DNA of 64,000 bases. It comes from Bacillus sp. ZZV12-4809 (GTDB lineage: Bacteria; Bacillota; Bacilli; Bacillales; Cytobacillaceae). Of this stretch, positions 54,449-63,789 are shown one piece after another. Positions within the stretch are counted from its first letter, which is position 1. Every line of letters starts with the position of its first letter. The stretch lies in assembly GCF_009849585.1 (NCBI RefSeq), contig NZ_VCRN01000013.1, forward strand, positions 88,529 to 152,528. Direction: 5' to 3'. The notes beneath the pieces are model-generated. The model saw only the letters and a program-made list of their open reading frames with translations, was not told the DNA's origin and did no database searches. A program made the translations under genes and the position numbers.

Positions 54449-55511
54449 ATTCGCTTGAGGTTCCCAATCTCTTAAACTTCAAAAACAGCCATTTTAAAAA
54501 CGGCGGCACCACAAAAAAGATAAAGAATAAGCGAAAAAGCTGATATCCTGTTACGATGGCCAGGTCTGCACCGGTTTCATGGGCCATGATAGCCATTTGG
54601 TCCATCCCTCCCGGCGCAAGGCTCAGTAATCCGGTAGCAGGGGAAATGTGAAAAGCGTGCATAACCCAAAAACTAAGCAGAACCGAACACACCATTAGAA
54701 TCAGACCACTTAAGGCAGCAAGTGAAATCGTTTTAACCTTATGATCCAGTTTTTCAGGCCTCATCATCATGCCGATATGTGCTCCAATTAATAGCTGTGA
54801 TAGGTCCAGAACAGAGGAAGGAAGCTCGGGCCCATTAATGCCGGAAATAACAAGGGCAGCTGTTCCCATAATCGGACCGAGAAGGGGTGCGGTAGGGAGC
54901 TTTAGTCGTTTGCTAAGGATAATGCCGGCAAAGGAAGCCAGTGCGAAGAGAAAAATATCAGGGAATAAATCTCCCCATAATGGTTCTGCAGCTATATAAC
55001 CAGATCCTCCTGTAATGTTCATCCAAGGTCCGAAAACCAAAGCAGGGACAGTGAAAATAATTATGAACAGCCTTGCAACCTGCATAAAGGTAACCACAGT
55101 GATATCGATTCCTTTGACTTCCTCTGCCAGAAGGATCATTTGTGAAAGACCTCCGGGAATACTGCCAATCAGAACTGTTGGATAATCGATGCCCATTAAT
55201 CTGGAAATGAGAAGTGCAGAGAGGGCACAGAAGAGAATAAGGCAAATCGTTATTAGCATAATATAAGGCAGCTTCTTAAGAATTAACAGGACCGCATCCT
55301 GTGTAAAGGAAAGGCCAATGCTGTAGCCGACAATGATGATTCCGGCATCGCGAAATGCGGCTGGCCAGTAAAAGGGAATTCTGCTAAGCCGGCTTCCAAT
55401 CATTACAGCAGTCAAGGCACCAAGTAAAAAGGCGACCGGAACATTCAATAAAGAAAATAAGCCTGCACCTGCAGCGGCAGCACAAAAGGTGATAAAAATA
55501 TTTTTTTTCAC
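54447..55511 (-). CDS. AbrB-family membrane protein (PF05145 type)
   Basis: This 354-residue polytopic membrane protein has about ten helices in two similar halves. GSIPGGLSQMILLAEEVKG near residue 128 and LSLAPGGMDQMAIMAHETG near 300 are the paired signatures of the AbrB/ammonia-monooxygenase-like family. Despite the family name it is not the AbrB DNA-binding regulator. Its transport function is not defined. The start is GTG with AAGAAGG upstream. Confidence 0.85.
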   Translation of the reverse strand: MKKNIFITFCAAAAGAGLFSLLNVPVAFLLGALTAVMIGSRLSRIPFYWPAAFRDAGIIIVGYSIGLSFTQDAVLLILKKLPYIMLITICLILFCALSALLISRLMGIDYPTVLIGSIPGGLSQMILLAEEVKGIDITVVTFMQVARLFIIIFTVPALVFGPWMNITGGSGYIAAEPLWGDLFPDIFLFALASFAGIILSKRLKLPTAPLLGPIMGTAALVISGINGPELPSSVLDLSQLLIGAHIGMMMRPEKLDHKVKTISLAALSGLILMVCSVLLSFWVMHAFHISPATGLLSLAPGGMDQMAIMAHETGADLAIVTGYQLFRLFFIFFVVPPFLKWLFLKFKRLGTSSE

Positions 55512-55648
55512 GCAAAAACCTTCTTTTCTTTTGATTACCTAAAGATATTTATACCATATGTTAACAATGAATGAATTACAAGTTTTATGTAATGATATAT
55601 TTTCATACATTTATAAAAAAGGCGGGCTTTCTAAAAGGGGGACTAACC

Positions 55649-55939
55649 ATGCCGGAAAAATTAAGCCATCTGGTTTTCATTTTATCTTTTGTATGCCTCG
55701 GTTTATTTTTGCTGCTGGGTTTTTCGCCTCTGTATGATCTTTATCTGAACAAAATCGGCCATCGGCCATTTTCTGTCCTTCTACTGCTGACAGTTCTTGT
55801 CTTCGTCGTAAGCATCAATGTCTTAAAGAAAGTCCAAAATTGGCAGGCGGGCTTTCATGTCCTATTTTCCATTATCCTCACGCTTTTTCTTTCATCGGTC
55901 CTCGCGATCATTGTTTTCTTTGGAGGCCAATTCAGATAA
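55649..55939 (+). CDS. Small membrane protein of unknown function
   Basis: This 96-residue protein has three hydrophobic segments (about 8-28, 40-58 and 68-92) and a short loop (YDLYLNKIGHRPF). ATG at 55649 follows AAAGGGGG. No family is recognised. Confidence 0.65.
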   Translation: MPEKLSHLVFILSFVCLGLFLLLGFSPLYDLYLNKIGHRPFSVLLLLTVLVFVVSINVLKKVQNWQAGFHVLFSIILTLFLSSVLAIIVFFGGQFR

Positions 55940-56030
55940 AAGGAAAGAGCCTGCACCATAATTGGTACAAGCTGGATCATTTACTGGATTGGCATCCAGT
56001 TTACTTTCCATATTCCATCGCTGTTCCTGC

Positions 56031-56650
56031 TTAGTCCGAATCCAAAGATAAAGTCTGTTCTTCTGGTATAGAAGCTGACTGGTTGATCCCATTGGGATAA
56101 GCATTTAGATCAGGAAATGGCTTTTCGACATGCGGGTCATGGTTAAACAGGACATATTGAGTATAAAAGTCCTTAACTTCCTCCGCAAACAGATATAGCT
56201 GGAATACTTCTGCCGGCCTTAAACCCTTTAGGATCTCATCTGTTCGTTTTAAAGATAATTCTTTATATACATGATTTAATGGCTCTGGAAGGATGATTTT
56301 CATTGCTTAGGGACAGCTTGAATGGACGAGCCTCATTATGCAGTTCTTCATGCATAACCACCTCAACATCTTCTGCCTGATGGACAGTACCTTCTGCAGC
56401 ACGATATTTGTTAATAATTAACGAAACCTTTTCATCTTCAATCGGCATATTTACGCTATTTTCCAGCTTTTCAAACACACAGTAATATAAGTATCCTGTG
56501 TCAGATCGCTTGCAGTATTCCAGTCTTTCACATAGCTGTATATTAATCGTTTCAGAACGGTGCCATACTCATCCATAAACATCTCAAGAACGAGAGCACG
56601 GTCCGCTTGATCCGTTATTGACCGTTATATATACTCTTCAATGCTCACAT
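56031..56650 (-). pseudogene. Decayed ECF sigma factor and downstream gene
   Basis: Reading on the minus strand from about 56615, a fragment of about 50 residues (RALVLEMFMDEYGTVLKRLI, then DWNTASDLTQDTYITV) is recognisable as sigma-70 region 2 of an ECF factor. It runs into a stop near 56475, and regions 3-4 are missing. Overlapping frames at 56263-56478 and 56031-56303 (KLENSVNMPIEDEKVSLIIN and LRPAEVFQLYLFAEEVKDFY) look like pieces of one downstream gene split by a frameshift, perhaps an anti-sigma protein. The start region also contains an in-frame stop. The locus appears inactive. Confidence 0.6.
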
Positions 56651-56770
56651 GTTTACCTCCCAGCTTAAATGCCAGCCTGCCGATACCGGCTGACTTTTAT
56701 TTGACTGACAGTTAGACGACAGATAGAAGCAAATCGCTTCATTTTTTTGGCATGTATTAAGAGTATACAC

Positions 56771-56800
56771 AAAAAGCGCAAACCATTTGGTCTGCGCTAA
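56771..56800 (-). terminator. Terminator of the small membrane peptide gene
   Basis: AGCGCA and TGCGCT with inner ACCA/TGGT pairing form a stem followed by TTTTTG on the minus strand. Confidence 0.8.
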
Positions 56801-56801
56801 A

Positions 56802-56906
56802 TTATTTATTTGTTTTTTTCCTAATTAAATAAAACCACATCGATGCATAGGTTGCGAACAGAAGGAGCAAAAATAAGAAAACAGACAAATCGTTCTGAAT
56901 AATCAT
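56802..56906 (-). CDS. 34-residue single-helix membrane peptide
   Basis: The frame encodes MIIQNDLSVFLF, a hydrophobic helix of about 20 residues (to ATYASMWFYL), and a basic tail (IRKKTNK). GAGGTG lies upstream and a terminator directly follows. It is 28 bases downstream of the CBO0543-family gene and probably co-transcribed with it. Confidence 0.5.
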   Translation of the reverse strand: MIIQNDLSVFLFLLLLFATYASMWFYLIRKKTNK

Positions 56907-56934
56907 TCCAGTACACCTCGCTTTATGTATGCAT

Positions 56935-57450
56935 TTATTTTAGGCTGTCCAATGGAACAGGGAATAATAAATAGAATACCACCGCAGCAGGCAGGGAAAT
57001 CAGCATGGCAACCGCCGGTCTTCGATAGTGGATTCGCAATACAGCAAATAAAGCGATATTCAGACAAATATTATGCCAGCTGTTCCAGCCGTTATCGTAC
57101 ACATACATTCCTTTGTGGGCAAACAGTGATTGAATAATCGTAAAAAAGCCAATCCATACAGCAGAGTATATGTATCCCTGTTTTTTATATTCAGGGTAGC
57201 GCTGCAGATAAATGATCAGAGCCATAGGTGTAATAAAAAAAGTGAAGGCTAAGTTAATAATTGAATGATTCAGCCATTCCGCCGTAATGCCTCTAAAAGC
57301 CCATAGTGTATGATTAAAATAGAGCATATTGTAGGTCAGGTTGATTGCAATAAAAAATAAAACAGTCGGATATTGCTTTCTCCACTGCGACCAGTCAATA
57401 AAGCGGTAAGCGAACAAAATCCATACGATCATCACAAGTGCGAGATACAT
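56935..57450 (-). CDS. CBO0543-family membrane protein
   Basis: This 171-residue membrane protein has five hydrophobic segments. NLTYNMLYFNHTLWAF near residue 38, WLNHSIINLAF near 60 and HNICLNIALFAVLRIHYRRP near 130 fit the CBO0543 family widespread in Bacillaceae. Its function is not established. Confidence 0.78.
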   Translation of the reverse strand: MYLALVMIVWILFAYRFIDWSQWRKQYPTVLFFIAINLTYNMLYFNHTLWAFRGITAEWLNHSIINLAFTFFITPMALIIYLQRYPEYKKQGYIYSAVWIGFFTIIQSLFAHKGMYVYDNGWNSWHNICLNIALFAVLRIHYRRPAVAMLISLPAAVVFYLLFPVPLDSLK

Positions 57451-57593
57451 AGTAACATCACCTTTAATATTTAATACATACAGGTATTTCCATTTTCCTT
57501 AAAAGTATTCATCTGGAATGCGCCTTCTTTGAAGGAAAGCCGGCTTACCTATATAATGGCTTTATTGTGTTAATAGAAGAAAGGAAGAGGATT

Positions 57594-58343
57594 ATGAAAG
57601 ATTCTAAAATTCCACCGCAAATTAAATTAATCGCCCTTGATATGGATGGAACATTACTGAATTCCAAAGGAGAAATTCCTGAAGAGAACCGTGCAGCTAT
57701 AAAAGAGGCAAAGGAGAAAGGCATCGAAGTTATTTTGAGCACTGGCAGATCCAGATTAACGGCAGGCGATCATGCTGATTCTCTTGAATTAAATTCTTAT
57801 TTGATCACGGTAAATGGCAGCGAAATATTTGGACCTGATGGTGAATCCATTTTAAGAGCTCCAGTGGATTCTAAAGTAATGGAATGGATGTGGAATCTGT
57901 CTCAGACACACAAGACCAATTTCTGGGCAACTAGCTGTGAACGGGTGTGGATGAACGAAATGCCGGAAAATATCCATGACCATGAATGGCTTAAATTTGG
58001 GTTTGATATTTCAGATGATGCGATCAGGGAACTGATCCATAAGGAACTTCGATCAAAGGGCGATCTCGAAATTACCAACTCAAGCTTAACCAATATTGAA
58101 GTCAATGCTTTAGGCATCAACAAAGCCATAGGAATCCTCAAAGTAACCGAACTCCTTGGTATTTCAATGGAAAATGTAATGGCCATGGGAGACAGCTTGA
58201 ACGATATTGCCATGATTGAGGAATCAGGCTGGGGAGTAGCGATGGGAAATGCACAGGACATTGTTAAAGAAACAGCCGATGCTGTAACAGGAACGAATGA
58301 TGAAGCCGGCGTTGCACTGGCCATCCGTAAATGGGCTCTTTAA
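57594..58343 (+). CDS. Cof-type HAD phosphatase
   Basis: This 249-residue HAD-superfamily, type IIB (Cof) hydrolase has motif I LIALDMDGTLLNSKGE at residue 9, motif II VILSTGRSR near 45, and motif IV MAMGDSLNDIAMI near 198 (motif III Lys before it). Such enzymes dephosphorylate sugar phosphates, flavin or pyridoxal phosphates. ATG at 57594 follows GGAAGAGG. Confidence 0.9.
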   Translation: MKDSKIPPQIKLIALDMDGTLLNSKGEIPEENRAAIKEAKEKGIEVILSTGRSRLTAGDHADSLELNSYLITVNGSEIFGPDGESILRAPVDSKVMEWMWNLSQTHKTNFWATSCERVWMNEMPENIHDHEWLKFGFDISDDAIRELIHKELRSKGDLEITNSSLTNIEVNALGINKAIGILKVTELLGISMENVMAMGDSLNDIAMIEESGWGVAMGNAQDIVKETADAVTGTNDEAGVALAIRKWAL

Positions 58344-58345
58344 TC

Positions 58346-58390
58346 TGAACGAAACACCGGCTATCCTGCCGGTGTTTCGTTTGTTTTTTT
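58346..58390. terminator. Bidirectional terminator overlapping the OsmC stop
   Basis: AACGAAACACCGGC and GCCGGTGTTTCGTT form a perfect 14-bp stem with a six-base loop and T-rich flank. The minus-strand stop at 58361 lies at the loop. Confidence 0.9.
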
Positions 58391-58831
58391 ATTGCGGATG
58401 GTTTCCTGTACTTCGACTTCCACATTTCCTTTAATGGCCCTTGAGATCATACAGGATGCTTCCGCTTTTTGCGCCAGCTTCTTGGCAAGTGTATAGTCCT
58501 TTCCATCGGCGTCTGCCTTCAGCACGATAACTGGACGATGAATAATCTTTTTGTACGTAATCACACCTTTTGTGACATCCACAATTCCGACTGACTCCAT
58601 CGTGAGGTCCTCTTTATCGAGCCGGCTGCGTTCCATCATGGCTGCAAGGGTAATAATATAACAAGCAGCCGCCGCCCCAAGCAGCATTTCATCCGGATTC
58701 GTTCCGATTCCGGGACCGTCCATTTCCGGTGGAATGGATACCTTTGTTCTCAGGCCGCCTGTTTCTATTTCCCCCACATCATTGCGAAGACCAGGCCAAT
58801 GTGCTTTCAAGTGAAAATGGTGTTCAGCCAT
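58361..58831 (-). CDS. OsmC/Ohr-family peroxiredoxin-like protein
   Basis: This 156-residue OsmC-fold protein has one reactive-type Cys in LLGAAAACYIITLAAMM near residue 52 and the second in EASCMISRAIKGNVEVEV near 130, as expected for organic-hydroperoxide reduction. ATG at 58831 follows GGAGG, and an upstream in-frame ATG has no site. It resembles the SACOL1771/YhfA-type branch. Confidence 0.87.
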   Translation of the reverse strand: MAEHHFHLKAHWPGLRNDVGEIETGGLRTKVSIPPEMDGPGIGTNPDEMLLGAAAACYIITLAAMMERSRLDKEDLTMESVGIVDVTKGVITYKKIIHRPVIVLKADADGKDYTLAKKLAQKAEASCMISRAIKGNVEVEVQETIRNKKTNETPAG

Positions 58832-58950
58832 ATCTGAATCCTCCAAGCTATGTATTCTTACTTACACCTTAAAGAGGAAGCGGCAGAATTGCAAGCTTTA
58901 CAGATTTCACGATTCAGGCTAAGATAAAAACAGCCAACTTAATAGTTTTA

Positions 58951-59050
58951 CTGCTAGGGGTGCCCGATGCTCGCGGGCTGAGAAAGAAACCGGACTGTTT
59001 TTTACCCTTCGGACCTGATCTGGATTATACCAGCGTAGGAAAGTAGTAAT
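58951..59050 (+). promoter_or_regulatory. TPP riboswitch (THI element)
   Basis: The conserved core is clear: CTAGGGGTGCCCG near 58954, GGCTGAGA near 58976, ACCCTTCGGACCTGATCTGG near 59006 and CAGCGTAGGAA near 59030. It precedes thiM-thiD-thiE. Binding of thiamine pyrophosphate should favour the downstream terminator and switch the operon off. Confidence 0.96.
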
Positions 59051-59085
59051 TGCGGAGAACCAAATGACTCTCTACAGATTATTCA

Positions 59086-59117
59086 GCCAGGTCCATATAT
59101 GGGATCTGGCTTTTTGT
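59086..59117 (+). terminator. Riboswitch-controlled terminator
   Basis: AGCCAGGTCC and GGATCTGGCT form a ten-bp stem with one wobble, followed by TTTTTG. It lies between the TPP aptamer and thiM, as expected for attenuation. Confidence 0.88.
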
Positions 59118-59164
59118 GTTCCCTTAAGAAACTATTAAGCAGCATTTGCAGAGGAGGAATAGAT

Positions 59165-59977
59165 GTGAACATTCAAGAAATTACCAGCCTATTGGAGAAA
59201 GTAAGAGAGATAAATCCATTAGTACATAATATCACCAATGTAGTAGTAACCAATTTCACTGCCAATGGCCTGCTGGCTATTGGAGCATCACCTGTCATGG
59301 CCTATGCGCATGAAGAGGCGGGTGATATGGCTAAAATCGCCGGGGCACTGGTTCTGAATATGGGAACACTGTCTGAAAAAGAAGTGAAAAGTATGCTTAT
59401 CGCAGGAAAATCAGCCAATCAGCATGGGGTGCCGGTTATTTTTGATCCTGTTGGCGCCGGCGCCACTGCCTACCGCACAGAAACTGCCAATCGAATAATG
59501 AAAGAATTAGATATTAGCATCATAAGAGGCAATGCGGCAGAAATCGCCAATGCCGCAGGACAGCAATGGAATATTAAGGGCGTCGATGCAGGAGAAGCAG
59601 AAGGAAACACATTAGAGCTTGCCAAATCTGCAGCAAATAAACCTGGTTCAGTCACCGTCATAACAGGCAAACAGGACATTGTTACAGATGGACATACTAC
59701 ATTTACCATCCGCAATGGACATTCCCTATTAACGAAGGTAACGGGTGCCGGATGTCTTTTGACTTCTGTCGTAGGAGCTTTCGCAGCAGTTGAAAAAGAT
59801 CCTGTAAAAGCGGCAGCTGCTGCTCTGGTCGTATATGGCTCTGCCGCCGAAATCGCAGCAGAAAATACAGATGGCAGGGGCCCGGGCACTTTCCAGATAG
59901 AGTTTTTGAACAGCTTATATAATATTTCAGCTGAAGATGTTGAAATGCGCGGTTCAATTGAAAAAACGGAAGGATAG
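59165..59977 (+). CDS. thiM: Hydroxyethylthiazole kinase
   Basis: This 270-residue enzyme phosphorylates 4-methyl-5-hydroxyethylthiazole for thiamine salvage. [19 protein letters not shown] near residue 20, [14 protein letters not shown] near 93 and the catalytic [18 protein letters not shown] near 190 are ribokinase-like family marks. GTG at 59165 follows GAGGAGG. It is the first gene of the TPP-controlled operon. Confidence 0.95.
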   Translation: MNIQEITSLLEKVREINPLVHNITNVVVTNFTANGLLAIGASPVMAYAHEEAGDMAKIAGALVLNMGTLSEKEVKSMLIAGKSANQHGVPVIFDPVGAGATAYRTETANRIMKELDISIIRGNAAEIANAAGQQWNIKGVDAGEAEGNTLELAKSAANKPGSVTVITGKQDIVTDGHTTFTIRNGHSLLTKVTGAGCLLTSVVGAFAAVEKDPVKAAAAALVVYGSAAEIAAENTDGRGPGTFQIEFLNSLYNISAEDVEMRGSIEKTEG

Positions 59978-59989
59978 GAGGCAATACAT

Positions 59990-60817
59990 ATGAAAGTGAA
60001 CAAAGCATTAACTATAGCGGGATCAGACAGCGGAGGAGGTGCAGGTATTCAGGCAGACTTAAAAACCTTTCAGGAACTGGGTGTATTCGGCATGTCAGCT
60101 TTAACTGCCGTAACCGCCCAAAACACCAGAGGAGTACAGGGAGTTTTTCCAATGACCGCAGATGCGGTTGCATCCCAAATACAATCCATAGGAGAAGATT
60201 TAAGTCCGGATGCAGTCAAAACTGGAATGCTGTTCAGTGCTGAGATCATTGAAACTGTTTCAAAGGAGATGGCAAATTACGGCTGGAAAAATATCGTCAT
60301 TGATCCTGTGATGATTGCTAAGGGCGGAGCAAGCCTTCTTCAGACTGAAGCTATTTTAGCAATGAAAAAGCATTTGATTCCGCTTTCCATGGTGATTACA
60401 CCCAATATTCCAGAAGCAGAGGTATTAACGGATACTATCATTCGGTCTATGGATGATAAAAAGAAGGCTGCTTATGAATTGCACAGGCTTGGAGCAAGAC
60501 ATGTCATCATAAAGGGCGGCCATGAGGAGGGAAAAATGGCTGCGGATCTATTATTTGATGGAGAATGTTTTACCGAATTCAAGAGTAATAGAATCGAAAC
60601 AGTGAACACGCACGGCACAGGCTGCACTTTTTCGGCTGCCATCACAGCTGGCCTCGCTGACGGCCTATCTGTACCCCTGGCTGCAGATCGCGCTAAGCAA
60701 TTTATCCAGGCAGCAATTGAAAATGACTTAAAAATTGGCAGCGGCCATGGGCCAACCAATCATTGGGCCTTTAATGCCAAGAAAAAGGAGAGCCTCATAC
60801 ATGGAAGTCAATACTAA
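59990..60817 (+). CDS. thiD: Hydroxymethylpyrimidine (phosphate) kinase
   Basis: This 275-residue protein phosphorylates HMP and HMP-phosphate. TIAGSDSGGGAGIQADLKTF starts at residue 8, VIDPVMIAKGGASLL lies near 104, and the catalytic NTHGTGCTFSAAITAGLA near 207. It starts 12 bases after thiM with TAGGAGG upstream, and its 3' end overlaps thiE by 17 bases. Confidence 0.95.
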   Translation: MKVNKALTIAGSDSGGGAGIQADLKTFQELGVFGMSALTAVTAQNTRGVQGVFPMTADAVASQIQSIGEDLSPDAVKTGMLFSAEIIETVSKEMANYGWKNIVIDPVMIAKGGASLLQTEAILAMKKHLIPLSMVITPNIPEAEVLTDTIIRSMDDKKKAAYELHRLGARHVIIKGGHEEGKMAADLLFDGECFTEFKSNRIETVNTHGTGCTFSAAITAGLADGLSVPLAADRAKQFIQAAIENDLKIGSGHGPTNHWAFNAKKKESLIHGSQY

Positions 60818-61460
60818 ACAAATGAGAGACTGGCTAAAGGTATATTTCATCATGGGAAGCGTTAATTGCCATCAAGATCCTGAAGAAATTCTCCGATCAG
60901 CGATTCAAGGGGGCATCACCCTGTTTCAATTCCGTGAAAAAGGAGCAGGATGCCTGCATGGCAATGAGAAGGAACGCCTTGCAAAAAAGCTTCAGGCAAT
61001 CTGCAGAGAGAGCAGTATTCCTTTTATTGTTAATGACGATATCGAATTGGCTATTCGCCTAAATGCAGATGGTGTCCATATTGGCCAGGAGGATGAACCG
61101 GCAGATGTGGTCCGCAGGAAAATTGGCAGCAAAATTCTTGGTGTCTCCGTTCATAATATGATGGAAGCAGAAGCAGCAATCAGGCAGGGGGCCGACTACC
61201 TAGGCATTGGCCCTATTTATCCGACAAGCACAAAGAAGGATGCCAAAGCTGTGCAGGGGCTTACGTTTTTAAGTGAATTGAGATCTGCTTCCATCGAGAT
61301 TCCTGTGGTGGGAATCGGGGGAATAAATGCTAAAAATACACCTCCGATAATGGCTGCAGGCGCAGACGGCGTTTCAGTCATTACGGCAATCAGCCTAGCG
61401 GAAACCCCGGAAAAATCAGCAGGAGAGCTCAAAGAAGCCGTACAGAAAAGTGTTCAATAA
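60801..61460 (+). CDS. thiE: Thiamine-phosphate synthase
   Basis: This 219-residue TIM-barrel enzyme joins HMP-pyrophosphate and thiazole phosphate. FQFREKGAG near residue 43, FIVNDDIELAIRLNADGVHIGQ near 75-96 and GADYLGIGPIYPTSTKKDA near 135 are the substrate-binding motifs. AAAAAGGAG precedes the ATG at 60801 inside thiD. With thiM and thiD it makes a salvage pathway; thiC and the thiazole synthesis genes are not in this window. Confidence 0.95.
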   Translation: MEVNTKQMRDWLKVYFIMGSVNCHQDPEEILRSAIQGGITLFQFREKGAGCLHGNEKERLAKKLQAICRESSIPFIVNDDIELAIRLNADGVHIGQEDEPADVVRRKIGSKILGVSVHNMMEAEAAIRQGADYLGIGPIYPTSTKKDAKAVQGLTFLSELRSASIEIPVVGIGGINAKNTPPIMAAGADGVSVITAISLAETPEKSAGELKEAVQKSVQ

Positions 61461-61809
61461 TATTTGTAAGCCGCCCTGCTCATCAAGCACCGGAGTCTTC
61501 TAGTTAGAAAATTTTTATTGTCTTATTGGCCAAAAGGCATAGAGGCAAAGATGTGCAAATTCAGAATTAATGGCAGTAAGTTTGTTATATTTTTTACACC
61601 GCTTTCTTTAGACTATTTTAGCTGGCTTTAGCAAGATTAATGAAGCAGGGAATTGCGTTGATTTCATGCAAACAAGATCAGCCAATATCCAGGAACTATT
61701 AGTATTGCCGGCTGCCCTTCAAACATCAGTGCTTTAACAGTGCAGAACATGACGGTCCATGGTAATGTTGTACTCAGGTATATTTTTTACATAAGGAGAT
61801 TTATAAGCA
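61461..61809. other. Intergenic region between thiE and exoA
   Basis: No gene or clear terminator was found in these 349 bases. One short in-frame stretch near 61690-61790 looks slightly coding-like but has no start or homologue I recognise. ATAAGGAG at about 61791-61798 is the exoA ribosome site. Confidence 0.4.
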
Positions 61810-62565
61810 ATGAAACTTGTATCATGGAATGTGAATGGCATTAGAGCCTGTGTGAAAAAGGGCTTCATCGATTACTTTAAAGAGGTGGATGCAGACATCT
61901 TTTGCATCCAGGAGTCCAAATTACAGGAAGGACAGATTGAGCTCATCTTGGAAGGCTATCATCAATATTGGAATTATGCACTGAAAAAAGGGTATTCCGG
62001 GACAGCCGTATTTACGAAAAAAGAACCGATATCAGTCCGATATGGATTGGGCAATGACGATACAGAACCAGAAGGCAGAATTCTCACACTGGAGTATGAA
62101 GAGTTTTACCTCGTGAATGTGTATACGCCGAATTCTCAGCGGGACCTGGCCCGTCTGCCATACCGGCTTAACTGGGAAGAGCGGATTCTGGAGCATTTAC
62201 TGGAGCTGGATGCGATGAAACCCGTGATCATGACCGGCGACCTAAACGTGGCACATTCTGAACGGGATCTAAAGAATGCAAAATCAAATCGCGGGAATTC
62301 CGGGTTTACCGATGAAGAACGTGATAGAATGTCCAGATTGCTTGGTTCTGGGTTTGTGGATGCCTTCCGCTATAAATACCCGGAAGCCGAGGGAGCCTAT
62401 ACATGGTGGTCGTATATGGCAAAAGTAAGAGAGCGGAATATCGGCTGGCGCATTGATTATTTTATTGTGTCGGAAAAGCTTCAGGAAAAAATAATAGATT
62501 CACAAATTCATTGTGACATTATGGGCAGCGACCATTGTCCGATCGCACTTGAACTTAATATATAG
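61810..62565 (+). CDS. exoA: Exodeoxyribonuclease III / AP endonuclease
   Basis: This 251-residue Xth-type enzyme cuts at abasic sites during base-excision repair. SWNVNGIRACVKKG at residue 4, CIQESKLQEG near 34 (metal-binding Glu), GDLNVAHSERDLKN near 143 and GSDHCPIALEL at the C-terminus are the catalytic motifs. The length agrees with B. subtilis ExoA, which also acts in germinating spores. Confidence 0.95.
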   Translation: MKLVSWNVNGIRACVKKGFIDYFKEVDADIFCIQESKLQEGQIELILEGYHQYWNYALKKGYSGTAVFTKKEPISVRYGLGNDDTEPEGRILTLEYEEFYLVNVYTPNSQRDLARLPYRLNWEERILEHLLELDAMKPVIMTGDLNVAHSERDLKNAKSNRGNSGFTDEERDRMSRLLGSGFVDAFRYKYPEAEGAYTWWSYMAKVRERNIGWRIDYFIVSEKLQEKIIDSQIHCDIMGSDHCPIALELNI

Positions 62566-62649
62566 AATGGAACCTCTGCTGTTGTGCAGGGGTTTTGTTT
62601 TTGAAAAACGGGCAATAATTGAATTAAGATTATCTAAAGGAATGGTTAT

Positions 62650-62907
62650 ATGAACAAAACAGAAATGCTGAAGCTTTTTGTTCTTATTGAAAGAGTGTAT
62701 CCGCCTTTCCGGATCAAAAATGAAATTGTTCATCGTTATTTTGATCACTGTCTGGAATTCGATTATGACACAGCCTTCAACAGCATAAAAGAGCATATCA
62801 GGAGTAGCCCTTATCCTCCGCCAATCAGTCAAATCAGCGGCTTAGCTGATCTGGCAGACTGCCGGCATTGGGAAAAAGAATATGTCCTTGCAGATCATTT
62901 GAACTGA
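62650..62907 (+). CDS. Helicase-loader-like small protein (G39P N-domain type)
   Basis: This 85-residue protein resembles the N-terminal domain of the phage SPP1 helicase loader G39P. EMLKLFVLIERVYPPFRI and YDTAFNSIKEHIRSSPYPPP correspond to the helical bundle followed by the Pro-rich turn. Stand-alone short copies occur in Bacillus chromosomes. AAAGGAATGG lies upstream of the ATG. Activity on DnaC is unproven. Confidence 0.68.
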   Translation: MNKTEMLKLFVLIERVYPPFRIKNEIVHRYFDHCLEFDYDTAFNSIKEHIRSSPYPPPISQISGLADLADCRHWEKEYVLADHLN

Positions 62908-62961
62908 TTTGGATGGAAAATGATCATATAATCTGTTATAATGCCTGTAAATCTAATATAA

Positions 62962-63090
62962 AAGGTTTTCTAGGGTTCCGCAGCAGAAGCTGGGCTGGTC
63001 CGAGAGAAAACTCATAGCTATTATTGCTATGCCACGGAGGGATAAAAGCCTGGGAGATACTGATTATCAGATATCTTCCGGGTTTTTTCT
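62962..63090 (+). promoter_or_regulatory. Guanidine-I riboswitch (ykkC) with terminator
   Basis: The conserved elements are all visible: CTAGGGTTCCG near 62970, CTGGTCCGAGAGAAAAC near 62995 and ACGGAGGGATAAAAGCC near 63034. The last overlaps a terminator stem (CCTGGGAGATA with TATCTTCCGGG, then TTTTTT) at 63046-63089. Guanidinium binding should stop terminator formation and turn on gdnCD. Confidence 0.95.
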
Positions 63091-63128
63091 TTTTCCAGGA
63101 GAGATTATTTGTTGAAGGGGCTGATTTC

Positions 63129-63467
63129 ATGCAGTGGCTGAAGGTTTTTATTGCTGCATTTTTTGAAGTTTTCTGGGTCATTGGCTTAAAACATGCAGAT
63201 GATCCATTAACATGGGCAGGGACCATCATCAGCATAACCGTCAGTTTTTATCTGATGATCATGGCGGGAAGGGTGCTGCCAGTGGGAACTGTTTATGCCG
63301 TCTTTGTTGGCATGGGCACCGCCGGGACAGTTCTATCTGAAATTATATTCTTCGGCGAACCGCTGAAATTTTCTAAGATCATTCTAGTTCTTGTTTTACT
63401 AATAGGAGTCCTCGGTTTAAAGCTGGTGACAAACGAGGACGAATCAAAAGGAGCTGAAAGTTCATGA
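63129..63467 (+). CDS. gdnC: Guanidinium exporter subunit GdnC (YkkC)
   Basis: This 112-residue SMR-family protein has four helices and is the same length as B. subtilis Ykk[16 protein letters not shown] at residue 9 contains the essential Glu, and [17 protein letters not shown] near 55 is the second family signature. ATG at 63129 follows GAAGGGG. It forms a heterodimer with GdnD, whose start overlaps its stop. Confidence 0.93.
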   Translation: MQWLKVFIAAFFEVFWVIGLKHADDPLTWAGTIISITVSFYLMIMAGRVLPVGTVYAVFVGMGTAGTVLSEIIFFGEPLKFSKIILVLVLLIGVLGLKLVTNEDESKGAESS

Positions 63468-63778
63468 GCTGGGTGTATCTGATACTTGCCGGGGTTTTTG
63501 AAATGACCGGTGTCACGATGATAAACAGCTGGCACCAGAAACGCAACTGGCAATCATTTCTCCTACTGGCTGGCGGGTTTGGCGCAAGCTTTCTGTTCCT
63601 GTCTCTGGCTATGAAAGAGCTTCCGATGGGCACAGCGTATGCGGTTTGGACCGGAATCGGCGCCGCAGGTGGAGCGATTCTTGGCATGATCCTGTACGGA
63701 GAACCGAAGGATGCCAAACGGATATTTTTTATTGCGATGGTATTAAGTGCAGCCATTGGGCTTAAACTTGTTTCTTAG
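63464..63778 (+). CDS. gdnD: Guanidinium exporter subunit GdnD (YkkD)
   Basis: This 104-residue SMR protein has the essential Glu in [15 protein letters not shown] near residue 12 and [15 protein letters not shown] near 54. The ATG overlaps the gdnC stop (ATGA). The pair exports guanidinium under control of the upstream riboswitch. Confidence 0.93.
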   Translation: MSWVYLILAGVFEMTGVTMINSWHQKRNWQSFLLLAGGFGASFLFLSLAMKELPMGTAYAVWTGIGAAGGAILGMILYGEPKDAKRIFFIAMVLSAAIGLKLVS

Positions 63779-63789
63779 AAGATTATTGG

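Noticed and set aside
54447..55511. AbrB transition-state regulator
   Set aside because: The protein is a polytopic membrane protein of the similarly named family and has no DNA-binding AbrB domain.
59470..60003. 177-codon minus-strand frame opposite thiM
   Set aside because: thiM has full family motifs on the plus strand and the opposite frame has none.
61690..61800. Possible coding remnant before exoA
   Set aside because: Only about 30 codons look coding-like, with no start and no family match, so it cannot be supported.
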